A stretch of DNA of 14,381 bases from positions 1 to 14,381 of the forward strand of contig JAFMJU010000032.1 in the NCBI GenBank assembly GCA_017853285.1, in the 5' to 3' direction. The notes beneath the pieces were generated by a model. That model made no database searches, was not told where the DNA came from, and saw only the letters and a list, made by a program, of their open reading frames with translations. The first letter of the stretch is position 1, and every line of letters starts with the position of its first letter. This stretch comes from Gemmataceae bacterium (GTDB lineage Bacteria; Planctomycetota; Planctomycetia; Gemmatales; Gemmataceae). Both the position numbers and the translations under genes were made by a program. Positions 5,989-13,822 of this stretch are shown here, piece by piece.

Positions 5989-6975
5989 ATGGCTGGAAAA
6001 GTGAACGTGACGGTGACAGGGGCCGCGGGCCAGGTTGCCTATGCCATGCTGGGCAGGATTGCCTCGGGGGAAATTTTCGGGCCCAACACCCGGGTTTCAT
6101 TGCGGTTGTTGGAAATCACCGCCGCCTTGCCCACCTTGGAAGGGGTGGCCATGGAATTGGAGGATTGCGCCTCCAACGTTCTGGATGAGGTTATTTTGAC
6201 CGACGATGCCAACCGGGCCTTCAATGGCACGAACTGGGCCCTGCTGGTTGGCTCTTTCCCTCGCAAGCAAGGCATGGAGCGGAAGGAACTCCTGGGAATT
6301 AACGGCAAAATCTTCGTCGGTCAGGGCAAGGCTATCGGGGCCCATGCAGCCCAGGATGTCCGGATTTTGGTCGTGGGCAACCCCTGCAACACCAATTGTC
6401 TGGTGGCCCGCTCACAAGCCAGGGAAATTCCGGATGAAAGGTGGACCGCGCTGACCCGTCTTGACCACAACCGGGCCCGAAGCGCACTCGCCAAAAAGGC
6501 TGGCGTGACCGTACCCGAAGTCACCCGAATGACCATCTGGGGTAACCACTCCAACACCCAATTTCCAGATTTCACAAACGCCCAAATCCAAGGTAAACCA
6601 GCTACCGCTGTGGTGACGGATCGCAACTGGCTTGAAACCGAATTCGTGCCTCAGGTTCAGCAACGGGGCGCCGCGGTCATCAAGGCGCGGGGAAGTTCCT
6701 CTGCCCTTTCCGCCGCCAACGGGGCTTTGGACCATGTCAAAAGCCTGCTGAATCCAACAGCGCCAGGAGACTGGGTGAGCATGGCCGTTGTTTCCCAAGG
6801 CCAGTATGGTGTGCCCAAGGGATTGGTGTTTGGTTACCCCTGCAAAACACTCCCCGGTGCCAAATACGAGGTGGTGGAAGGGCTGTCACTGGATGCCTTC
6901 GGGCAGCAAAAATTCAAGGCCACCCTGGACGAATTGCTCGAGGAAAAGTCAGCGGTCCAGGAACTTCTGGGCTGA
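5989..6975 (+). CDS. mdh: malate dehydrogenase (NAD-dependent, LDH/MDH superfamily)
   Basis: A 328-residue malate dehydrogenase that interconverts malate and oxaloacetate in the TCA cycle. It belongs to the cytosolic-type MDH branch: GAAGQ nucleotide loop (11-15), LLEI (40-43), EGVAMELEDCA (51-61), GSFPRKQGMERKELL with substrate arginines 92 and 98, GNPCNTN (130-136), RLDHNRA with Asp159 and IWGNHSNTQFPD with the catalytic His187. The residues that distinguish malate from lactate dehydrogenase (Arg in the mobile loop) are kept. The ATG at 5989 has AAGGGA about eight bases upstream and gives the normal family length. An upstream in-frame ATG at 5839 would add 50 residues without MDH character and is rejected. 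It is followed 13 bases later by a strong terminator, so it appears to be a single-gene transcript. Confidence 0.96.
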   Translation: MAGKVNVTVTGAAGQVAYAMLGRIASGEIFGPNTRVSLRLLEITAALPTLEGVAMELEDCASNVLDEVILTDDANRAFNGTNWALLVGSFPRKQGMERKELLGINGKIFVGQGKAIGAHAAQDVRILVVGNPCNTNCLVARSQAREIPDERWTALTRLDHNRARSALAKKAGVTVPEVTRMTIWGNHSNTQFPDFTNAQIQGKPATAVVTDRNWLETEFVPQVQQRGAAVIKARGSSSALSAANGALDHVKSLLNPTAPGDWVSMAVVSQGQYGVPKGLVFGYPCKTLPGAKYEVVEGLSLDAFGQQKFKATLDELLEEKSAVQELLG

Positions 6976-6988
6976 TTGGTTCGATAAG

Positions 6989-7028
6989 AAAAAGGGCGGC
7001 CGGATCGGATGATCCGGCCGCCCTTTTT
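6989..7028. terminator. bidirectional intrinsic terminator after mdh
   Basis: A perfect 18-bp stem (6989-7006 with 7011-7028) has a GGAT loop and a GC-rich core. It carries A's on the left and T's on the right, with another T at 7029. Both strands end in U tracts. It serves mdh and the convergent exported-protein gene that ends at 7048. Confidence 0.93.
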
Positions 7029-7047
7029 TCGCCAGCGAAGTCTTCGA

Positions 7048-7890
7048 TCAATCCAGCCGTTTTTCCTTGTAGACACTTTGGAATCGGTAGGAGGAGTTGG
7101 CGCCTGTGGGCTCCTTGATTTCCCTGTCAACCTTCAATGTCGCCTCCAGAGGTAGGCCCGTGGCTGAATCGATCACCACCATTCCTTCTGGAAGGTATTG
7201 CAACAAAGGCATCTGATCATTGGCTGTCTTGGGTTCCTCTTTCCATGAGGTAGCCAGACGAATCCTTGCTTTGCCACCCTCCATGCCATCCACCGAGTAA
7301 GTCTGGATCATGGGAATTTTTTCCCCGGTTCCTGCTGGGGGATCCAAGGTGGCGTTGTAGGCCCTCTGCCAGTTGTCCCCAACCTTCAAGCCCCTACCGG
7401 GCAAAACGATCAAGAATACAGGCTCAACCTCGTAACGCCCGGCCGGCATCTGCTCCGATTGGACCTCAAGGACCCGGCCCAAATGATCCACCTTCAATCG
7501 CGCGGTGTCCTTACCCACCAACGGTGCGAGGCTTTTGGCTAGCGGACTCTCCTGGCTATTGGAATCCTCACTGTCAAAGGAAAGGACCTGCCCATTGGGG
7601 CGAACCGTTTCCATTTTCAATTTCTCAAGTACCAAGGCGATTCGAAACAGCTTGGAGTCCGGATCAGCTTCCAAAACATCGAGCCTTTTGGTCACCCGCA
7701 CCAGGTTTTTGACAGTGGTCCTGGTTTCACCCTGGGTATCGGTCACCTCGGTTTGGTGGTCGACCTGAAACCGCAATTTCTGTCCTTTTTCCAACCTGAT
7801 TTCGCCGGGAATTTGTGCAAACAGGTGGTTGGAAAATACAACCACAATGCCAAGGCAAGTCAGGAACAATCGCATCACTTGCCTAGCCAT
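7048..7890 (-). CDS. exported protein of unknown function (DUF6263-like?)
   Basis: A 280-residue protein I do not recognise with certainty. It opens with a signal peptide: basic MARQVMR, a hydrophobic stretch 8-20, then a likely cleavage after LFA (residue 25). The single early Cys at 12 is inside the hydrophobic core, so it is not an evident lipoprotein. The mature part is mostly beta-rich and polar, with segments such as GQKLRFQVDHQTEV, a central DHLGRVLEVQSE, a VGDNWQRAYN segment, and near the end VVIDSATGLPLEATLKVDREI. This order (a bile-acid or TNF-like beta fold with a dose-response-like G-R-V-x-V strand) recalls DUF6263-type exported proteins, but that is a guess. The ATG at 7890 has GGGGAG about eight bases upstream. 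A TTG at 7905 would overlap that site. It is monocistronic and shares the terminator with mdh. Confidence 0.72.
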   Translation of the reverse strand: MARQVMRLFLTCLGIVVVFSNHLFAQIPGEIRLEKGQKLRFQVDHQTEVTDTQGETRTTVKNLVRVTKRLDVLEADPDSKLFRIALVLEKLKMETVRPNGQVLSFDSEDSNSQESPLAKSLAPLVGKDTARLKVDHLGRVLEVQSEQMPAGRYEVEPVFLIVLPGRGLKVGDNWQRAYNATLDPPAGTGEKIPMIQTYSVDGMEGGKARIRLATSWKEEPKTANDQMPLLQYLPEGMVVIDSATGLPLEATLKVDREIKEPTGANSSYRFQSVYKEKRLD

Positions 7891-8189
7891 TTTTTTGCTC
7901 CCCAATACCAGACAAATCTATCCGTCTGTGTTAACTTCATCCCCCAATTTGAAGCTAGGCCAGACCCTATCACACCGCGCTAGATCCACTTGCATTTCAA
8001 GCCAACCAGGCAAAACACCATTTTTCCCAAATTTCGGCATACCCCCTTTTGGCCCATTTTGCACAAGCCTCCGTTTTTTCAAAAAGGGCCAAATGCAAAG
8101 TCCTGATTGCAGACTTGGTGGGTTAGCTGTTAAAAAGTGCCAACCTCTGCGGTGTTCGTGATTTGGCGTGCTTTTGCGGAACCGATGGA

Positions 8190-8203
8190 GTTCCCGCGGG
8201 AAC
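8190..8203. repeat. GTTCCC/GGGAAC palindrome
   Basis: GTTCCCGCGGGAAC is a perfect 14-base palindrome. A further GGAACC lies 7 bases before it at 8178-8183. It is one of three inverted repeats in this gap that use the same GGAAC/GTTCC unit. It could be a protein-binding site or part of a folded RNA; no function is shown. Confidence 0.5.
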
Positions 8204-8265
8204 CTTCAATTTTTCAGGTTTCAGATGCATGCAAGCCCGCCAATTAGCGCGGGATCCGTAAGTCT

Positions 8266-8278
8266 GGAACCGGGTTCC
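8266..8278. repeat. GGAACC-G-GGTTCC inverted repeat
   Basis: A perfect 6-bp inverted repeat with a single central base. It shares its hexamer with the palindrome at 8190-8203 and could pair with it in a longer RNA fold. Confidence 0.5.
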
Positions 8279-8561
8279 CACTTGACAATGCGGGTTCTCA
8301 AAAGCGCCAGAAACGGCACAGGTGGAGGCTTTTCGCCTTTTGGCCAAGGCAAGGTGGGGCTTTTCGTTTCAGGGTTGGTCCTGTCGCGGTGAACAATTAA
8401 CGCGCTCCTCGTTGACTCCCAACCGGCAATCATTATCCTTTCACCCTAGAGCCCTTCGGGATGACAGGTTAATTTGGCAATTAAAGGTGTTTCAAATCCA
8501 GATTTCACCGGCCGCGAACGCCGGCTCCATCCAGATTCCAGCGCCACGGCAATGGCCCCGG

Positions 8562-8582
8562 GGGGAACAAGGACCGTTCCCC
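8562..8582. repeat. GGGGAAC/GTTCCCC hairpin
   Basis: A 7-bp perfect stem (8562-8568 with 8576-8582) closes on a 7-base loop. It is the third inverted repeat of the GGAAC/GTTCC type in this gap. It is not followed by a T run, so it is not an intrinsic terminator. Confidence 0.5.
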
Positions 8583-8754
8583 GCGATTTGTCCGGGAAGA
8601 CACAACTATCGAGGGAAAGGCGCCACGCGCCAACCTTGGGTTATTGCCGGGCGCTGGAATCTATCCTCCCTGAGAGTCCAACCGACTTTGGCACAAGCCG
8701 GAAAAACCTGCCAAAATGTCAGGCCTGCCGTGGTGCTCCCGGCAACTATTTCGG

Positions 8755-8760
8755 TATAAA
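8755..8760 (+). promoter_or_regulatory. candidate -10 box for metH
   Basis: TATAAA matches the sigma-70 -10 consensus at five of six bases and lies 76 bases before the metH start. No good -35 stands at the right distance (TGGTGC or similar). An alternative weak pair is TTGGCA (8688-8693) with CAAAAT (8712-8717) at 18-base spacing. Either is only suggestive. Confidence 0.25.
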
Positions 8761-8762
8761 AG

Positions 8763-8789
8763 CCTGATATCAGGAAGTGTCTCAGGCCT
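8763..8789 (+). repeat. alternative-hairpin cluster in the metH leader
   Basis: CCTGATATCAGG (8763-8774) is a perfect 12-base palindrome. GCCTGA at 8762-8767 can also pair with TCAGGC at 8782-8787, or with an upstream TCAGGC at 8719-8724. The three pairings exclude one another. The cluster ends 47 bases before the metH ATG. It might act as a leader switch if transcription begins upstream of it, which is not established. Confidence 0.3.
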
Positions 8790-8836
8790 CCATTTTGGCG
8801 ACCTAGGACATGGATTGAACCTGCCGGACCAGCTGA

Positions 8837-11800
8837 ATGTCTCTTCCGAAAGTCCCCACACTCCAATCCATTTGTTGCAATCCATCCTTGGCAGAAGCCA
8901 TGGAAAAACGGATCTTGCTGTTGGATGGGGCCATGGGTTCCATGATCTACACCTACGAACCCACGGAGGAGGATTACCGGGGACAACGATTCGCCAACCA
9001 TCCGGTTCCCCTGAAAAACTGCACCGAGGCCCTGCTGTTCAGCAAACCGGACATGATCCGGGAAATCCACAAGGCCTACCTGGAAGCCGGCGCGGACATC
9101 ATCGAGACGGACAGCTTCAACAGCAACCGCCTTTCGATGGGCGAATTCCACCTGGATCATCTGGTGGTGGAGATGAACCGGCGCGCCGCGGAAATCGCAC
9201 GCGACGCCGCGGACGAATACACCCGCAAAAACCCGGGCAAACCACGGTTTGTGGCCGGAAGCATCGGGCCAACCAAAAAGACTCTCTCGCTGGGAACCGA
9301 CGTGGAGGACCCCGGCCGCCGGTCGGTCACCTTCGACGAAATGGTCGACAATTATGAGGAACAGGTTGCGGCCCTGGTTGATGGCGGGGCGGACATCCTG
9401 CTGCCGGAAACCACATTTGACACGTTGGTGTTGAAGGCCTGCCTCTATGCAATCCAGCGCTTTTTCGACAAGGGCGGCAAACGCGTGCCCGTTATGGTCT
9501 CAGGCACCATTTTCGACAATGGACGCACACTTTCCGCCCAGCCAGTCGAATCCTTCGCTTTGTCTGTCGAGCATTTTCCAGCGTTGTCCATCGGCCTCAA
9601 TTGCGCGGTGGGCGTTGAGCAAATGCGCCCGCACATCGAAAAATTGGCGCAATGGACCCATTTGCCGATCAGTTGCTACCCCAACGCAGGTATGCCGGAC
9701 GGGTTTGGCGGTTTCACCGGCAGCGTCGCGCAGACAGCGGCCGCGCTGGGTGAATTCGCTTCCAATGGCTGGCTGAATTTCGTCGGGGGTTGCTGCGGCA
9801 CCACACCGGATTGGATCCGGGAGATCGGCAAGGCGGTGGAGGGCATCAGCCCCCGCAAGTTGCGGGCGCCGGAACCCCGGACCGCCTACTGCGGCACGGA
9901 ACCCCTTGTCCTCCGGCCGGAAAATCCCTTCATCAACATCGGCGAAAGGAACAACATTTCTGGATCGAGAAAATTCGCCCGTCTTGTGAGGGAAGGGAAA
10001 TTCGAGGAATCCGTTCAGATCGCCCGTGACCAGGTTGAAAACGGGGCCAACATCCTGGACATCAACATGGATGACGGCCTGATCGACGGCGTTCAGGCGA
10101 TGACGCGGTTTGTGAACCTTGCCGCCGCCGAACCGGCGGTCGCAAAGGTTCCCCTGATGATAGACAGCTCGCGCTTTGAGATACTCCTGGCCGGGCTGAA
10201 ATGCCACCAAGGCAAGGCGATCGTCAATTCCATCTCCCTGAAGGAGGGGGAAAAGGCCTTCCTCGATCAGGCGTTCGAAATCCGCCGGCTCGGCGCCTCC
10301 GTGGTTGTCATGGCCTTCGACGAGCAGGGCCAGGCTGTCACCGCAGACGAAAAGGTGCGGATCTGTTCAAGGGCTTACAGCCTTTTGACCGAAAAAGTCG
10401 GCTTCCCACCCACCGACATCATTTTCGACACCAATATCCTCACCGTCGCCACGGGCATGCGCGAGCATGACAACTACGCGGTTGAATTTTTCGAGGCGGT
10501 TCGACGGCTGAAGGCGTTGTTCCCGCTTGCCAGAACCTCCGGCGGCGTGAGCAATGTTTCCTTCTCCTTCCGTGGCCCCGAATTTGAACAGGTGCGCGAG
10601 GCCATGAATTCCGCCTTCCTATACCACGCGGTACAGGCGGGTTTGGACATGGGAATCGTCAATGCCGGCCAGCTTCAGGTCTACGCGGAGATCGAACCTG
10701 AATTGCGGGAGCGGGTCGAGGATGTCCTCCTGAATCGTCGCGAGGACGCGACCGACCGCCTGGTCGAGTTGGCCAAAACTCTCGGAAAAAAAGACAAGGC
10801 TTCCGACAATCGACTGGCATGGCGTGAAAACGGGGTGAAGGAGCGGCTGACCCACGCGCTGATCCACGGGATCGAGGAATTCATCGACCAGGACACCGAG
10901 GAGGCGCGTGCCCTCCTGGGCAGGCCCCTGCATGTGATTGAAGGGCCGTTGATGGATGGCATGCGGGTGGTTGGCGACCTGTTCGGGACGGGGAAAATGT
11001 TCCTGCCCCAGGTTGTGCGCTCGGCCCGCGTCATGAAGAAAGCCGTCGGCTACCTCACGCCGTTCATGGAAGCGGAGCGTCAGGCCGCCGGAGAACGGAA
11101 ATCCAGGGGCAAGGTGCTCATCGCGACGGTGAAGGGAGATGTCCACGATATCGGCAAGAACATCGTGGCGGTGGTGCTCGCATGCAATGACTTCGAGGTG
11201 GTGGACCTCGGTGTCATGATCCCCTGCGAGAAAATCCTGGAGGAAGCCAAGGCCCAGCAGGTGGATATGGTCGGGCTCTCCGGACTGATCACCCCGTCCC
11301 TCGACGAAATGGTCCAGGTGGCCCGTGAAATGAAACGCCAGAATTTCACCGTGCCACTGCTGATCGGCGGGGCAACCACCTCGGCTCGTCACACAGCCGT
11401 GAAAATCGCCCCGGCCTACACTGGTCCGGTTGTCCATGTGACAGATGCCTCGCGCTCGGTAGGTGTGGTCGAGGCGTTGTTAAGCCCCAACAAGAAAGAG
11501 GCTTTTCTTGAGGAAGTGCGCGTTTCCCAGCAAAGGGACCGGCACAACCATTCCCAAAGACTGGAACGCACCCTGGTGGACCTGAAAATCGCCCGGGACC
11601 GTTCCCTAAGGATCGACTGGAACAAAACCCCGCCACGGCCCGCCCCCTCCTTCACCGGCCTCAAGGTGATTGACGACCTGCCCCTCGAAACCCTGGTCCC
11701 TTTCATTGACTGGACCCCGTTTTTCATGGCTTGGGAAATGTCAGGCAAATTCCCGGCCTTGCTCGATGACCCAAAAATCGGGCAGGAAGCCAGAAGGCTC

Positions 11801-12565
11801 CATGCCGACGCTCTCGCGATGTTGGATCGCATCATCCGGGAGAAAGCCCTCAAGGCGCGGGGGGTCTACGGCTTCTTCCCGGCAGCATCCGTGGGGGATG
11901 ATATCGTCCTGTTCACCGATGCGAGCCGCACCCGAGAGCTGAGCCGTTTCCACATGCTCCGCGAACAGTGGGAAAGAAAGGCCGAGGCGGGCACCGCGAT
12001 TTTCCGTTGCTTGGCCGATTATGTGGCCCCGTTCGATTCCGGATTACCCGACCACATCGGGGCTTTTGCCGTCACCGCCGGTGAGGGTGCCGACAAGCTC
12101 GACGCCCACTTCCGGGCCAAGCTGGATGACTACCAGGGGATCATGGCCAAGGCCATCGCCGACAGGCTCGCGGAGGCGTTCGCCGAATACCTGCACATGG
12201 TGGCGCGAAGCCAATGGTACGCACCCGACGCGGAAAAAATGTCTAAGGAAGACCTCATCCGGGAGAAATACGAGGGAATTCGTCCCGCCGCCGGTTATCC
12301 GTCCTGCCCAGATCACACGGAAAAGGCCATCCTTTGGGAACTGTTGGACGCGGAAAAGAACACCGGCATGAGCCTGACCGAAAGCTTCTCGATGGTGCCT
12401 GCCGCTTCGGTGTCAGGACTCTACTTCGGCCACTCCCAGGCGAAATATTTCGCCATCGATCTCATCACCCGGGATCAAGTGGCTGATTACGCCAAAAGGA
12501 AAGGCATTTCCAACGCGGAAGCCGAGCGTTGGCTGCAATCGTATCTGGGTTATGACCCCGCCTGA
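8837..12565 (+). CDS. metH: methionine synthase, cobalamin-dependent
   Basis: A full-length, 1242-residue B12-dependent methionine synthase, which moves a methyl group from methyltetrahydrofolate through cobalamin to homocysteine in the cytosol. Four modules are in the usual order. The homocysteine domain (about 20-340) has zinc ligands Cys256, Cys319 and Cys320. The folate domain (about 360-630) has GERNN (369-373) and FDTN (530-533). The cobalamin cap and B12-binding module (about 660-890) has DVHDIGKN with the cobalt-ligand His770. The C-terminal AdoMet reactivation domain ends with RPAAGYPSCPDHTEK and TESFSM. Numbering runs 9-11 residues ahead of the E. coli enzyme. The ATG at 8837 gives a normal N-terminus but has a weak ribosome site; ATG 8900 is an alternative. 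Two conserved folate-site positions vary (usual GERTN and FDPN). moeA follows after 39 bases, without a terminator. Confidence 0.97.
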   Translation: MSLPKVPTLQSICCNPSLAEAMEKRILLLDGAMGSMIYTYEPTEEDYRGQRFANHPVPLKNCTEALLFSKPDMIREIHKAYLEAGADIIETDSFNSNRLSMGEFHLDHLVVEMNRRAAEIARDAADEYTRKNPGKPRFVAGSIGPTKKTLSLGTDVEDPGRRSVTFDEMVDNYEEQVAALVDGGADILLPETTFDTLVLKACLYAIQRFFDKGGKRVPVMVSGTIFDNGRTLSAQPVESFALSVEHFPALSIGLNCAVGVEQMRPHIEKLAQWTHLPISCYPNAGMPDGFGGFTGSVAQTAAALGEFASNGWLNFVGGCCGTTPDWIREIGKAVEGISPRKLRAPEPRTAYCGTEPLVLRPENPFINIGERNNISGSRKFARLVREGKFEESVQIARDQVENGANILDINMDDGLIDGVQAMTRFVNLAAAEPAVAKVPLMIDSSRFEILLAGLKCHQGKAIVNSISLKEGEKAFLDQAFEIRRLGASVVVMAFDEQGQAVTADEKVRICSRAYSLLTEKVGFPPTDIIFDTNILTVATGMREHDNYAVEFFEAVRRLKALFPLARTSGGVSNVSFSFRGPEFEQVREAMNSAFLYHAVQAGLDMGIVNAGQLQVYAEIEPELRERVEDVLLNRREDATDRLVELAKTLGKKDKASDNRLAWRENGVKERLTHALIHGIEEFIDQDTEEARALLGRPLHVIEGPLMDGMRVVGDLFGTGKMFLPQVVRSARVMKKAVGYLTPFMEAERQAAGERKSRGKVLIATVKGDVHDIGKNIVAVVLACNDFEVVDLGVMIPCEKILEEAKAQQVDMVGLSGLITPSLDEMVQVAREMKRQNFTVPLLIGGATTSARHTAVKIAPAYTGPVVHVTDASRSVGVVEALLSPNKKEAFLEEVRVSQQRDRHNHSQRLERTLVDLKIARDRSLRIDWNKTPPRPAPSFTGLKVIDDLPLETLVPFIDWTPFFMAWEMSGKFPALLDDPKIGQEARRLHADALAMLDRIIREKALKARGVYGFFPAASVGDDIVLFTDASRTRELSRFHMLREQWERKAEAGTAIFRCLADYVAPFDSGLPDHIGAFAVTAGEGADKLDAHFRAKLDDYQGIMAKAIADRLAEAFAEYLHMVARSQWYAPDAEKMSKEDLIREKYEGIRPAAGYPSCPDHTEKAILWELLDAEKNTGMSLTESFSMVPAASVSGLYFGHSQAKYFAIDLITRDQVADYAKRKGISNAEAERWLQSYLGYDPA

Positions 12566-12604
12566 TTCGGTTCAATACCATATCGGTCGCTTGGAACAGT
12601 CACC

Positions 12605-13822
12605 ATGACAGTGGATCTCGAAACCGCCTGGCGCACCATCGCGAATGGCTTGCCCCCCTCCCGGGTCGAACTGGGTCCGGTTCTGAGCAACCAACTGGGC
12701 ATGGTCTTGGCGGAGGATATTTTGGCGGACATGGACATGCCGCCTTTCACCCGATCCATGATGGACGGGTTTGCGGTTTGCGTCCCGGCCGAAAAACCGG
12801 ATTCGACTTTCCGGATCACCGGCCGTGCGGAAGCCGGATCTGCCCCGGGCGGGAAACTGATGCCCGGTGAGGCCTGGCACATCGCTACCGGCGCCCCGGT
12901 TCCCGAGAACACCACATGGGTCCTACCCAAGGAAATGGCTACTTTGGAGTTTGGAGAATCCGGAACCGAACAGGTGGTCGCCCATTCCCAGTTAAAACCG
13001 GGAAAAAATCTCTTTGAAATCGGCGGGGAATTCCGGTCCGGATCCATTCTCCTGAGGGAAGGCACCTCCCTGGGCCCGGCTGAATACGGACTGTTGGCCC
13101 AAGCAGGCCGCACCGCCGTGAAGATGCACGCCCCACCCAGGGTGGCAATTGTCAGCACCGGAAATGAGTTGGTGGACCCCAACATGAAACCGGGGCCCGG
13201 AAAGATCCGCAACAGCAACGGCCCCATGCTGATGGCACAAGTTGCCCGAACCGGTGGTGTGCCGAGGTTTTTGGGAATAGCACCCGATTGCCCGCAAGCC
13301 ACCGAAAGCCTGGTCAAGGAAGGCTTGGGACACCAGGTCCTTATCCTCAGCGGGGGTGTATCCGTGGGCCCCAAGGATCTGGTGCGACCGGCCTTGGAAA
13401 AACTGGGGGTTGAGATCAGGATGCACGGCATCCAATTGAAACCGGGAAAACCGTTCCTGTTTGGCACCCACCCGTCCGGGGTGGTTGTGTTTGGCTTACC
13501 GGGGAATCCTGTCAGCTCCTACGTGACTTTTGAATTATTGGTTCGGCCGGCCCTGAACAGGTTGAAGGGAATGGCAAGCGCCGAACCGGCCCAACCCATC
13601 CCCGCCCGTTTGACCCATGATTGGCGGGTCCAAACCGACCGTCCCCTGCGACAACCGGCCAAACTCGTCCTCACGAGTGACGGGCCAATGGTTGATGTCC
13701 CCGAATGGAAGGGATCACCGGATTTGCGTTCCCTGATTGGAACCAACGCATTGGCTTGCCTGCAGCCCGGAAACCATTCCTTTGCCAAATCCGACAGCAT
13801 CCATGTGGTCCCGGTTGGATGA
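12605..13822 (+). CDS. moeA: molybdopterin molybdenumtransferase MoeA
   Basis: A 405-residue MoeA, which inserts molybdate into adenylylated molybdopterin in the last step of molybdenum cofactor synthesis. Seen: the SMMDGFAV motif with Asp54, the MoeA beta-barrel region (about 25-170), then the MogA-like domain with IVSTGNELVDP, IRNSNGPML, SGGVSVGPKD with Asp258 (equivalent to the conserved Asp of E. coli GEAD), KPGKPFLFG and GLPGNPVSSYVTFELLVRPAL. A shorter C-terminal domain follows. Length is normal for the family. The ATG at 12605 has a weak GGA site upstream. It sits 39 bases after metH and overlaps lnt by four bases, so it is probably in one transcript with both, although the functions differ. 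It implies that molybdoenzymes and the earlier moa genes exist elsewhere in the genome. Confidence 0.95.
   Translation: MTVDLETAWRTIANGLPPSRVELGPVLSNQLGMVLAEDILADMDMPPFTRSMMDGFAVCVPAEKPDSTFRITGRAEAGSAPGGKLMPGEAWHIATGAPVPENTTWVLPKEMATLEFGESGTEQVVAHSQLKPGKNLFEIGGEFRSGSILLREGTSLGPAEYGLLAQAGRTAVKMHAPPRVAIVSTGNELVDPNMKPGPGKIRNSNGPMLMAQVARTGGVPRFLGIAPDCPQATESLVKEGLGHQVLILSGGVSVGPKDLVRPALEKLGVEIRMHGIQLKPGKPFLFGTHPSGVVVFGLPGNPVSSYVTFELLVRPALNRLKGMASAEPAQPIPARLTHDWRVQTDRPLRQPAKLVLTSDGPMVDVPEWKGSPDLRSLIGTNALACLQPGNHSFAKSDSIHVVPVG

Larger units (their letters stand above)
7891..8836. other. 946-bp intergenic region with inverted repeats, no credible gene
   Basis: This gap divides the divergent exported-protein gene and metH. 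All open frames here are short or lack any protein-family character, so I call no gene. It must hold promoters in both directions. It contains several inverted repeats: TTTGGCCC/GGGCCAAA at 8048-8055 and 8086-8093, with a T6-C-A5 run between; TTAATT-4-AATTAA at 8469-8484; GGCGC-3-GCGCC at 8619-8631; and three built on GGAAC/GTTCC, listed separately. No tRNA, CRISPR array or recognisable riboswitch consensus (cobalamin, SAM-I, SAH) was found by eye. It could hold an unannotated small RNA or a decayed gene. Confidence 0.6.

Noticed and set aside
8282..8287. TTGACA as a -35 in the gap upstream of metH
   Set aside because: No matching -10 follows, and no gene starts within several hundred bases.
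8428..8437. AATCATTATC, matching one half of the classic Fur box
   Set aside because: The other half is absent and no iron gene is adjacent, so a chance match is likely.
8596..8660. SAM- or cobalamin-riboswitch-like fragments (ATCGAGGGAAAGG, GCCGGGCGCTGG)
   Set aside because: The required conserved blocks (B12 box, SAM-I GGCAACC-GGTGCT order) are missing or in the wrong order.
8322..8759. 145-codon plus-strand open frame in the gap before metH
   Set aside because: Low-complexity Arg/Pro-rich translation with no recognisable domain or ribosome site. It also covers the inverted-repeat region.
8606..9160. 184-codon minus-strand open frame across the metH start
   Set aside because: Half of it is antisense to the conserved MetH N-terminus, and the rest shows no protein-family character.
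12550..13467. 305-codon minus-strand open frame antisense to moeA
   Set aside because: It is a shadow of moeA, with a composition typical of out-of-frame translation.
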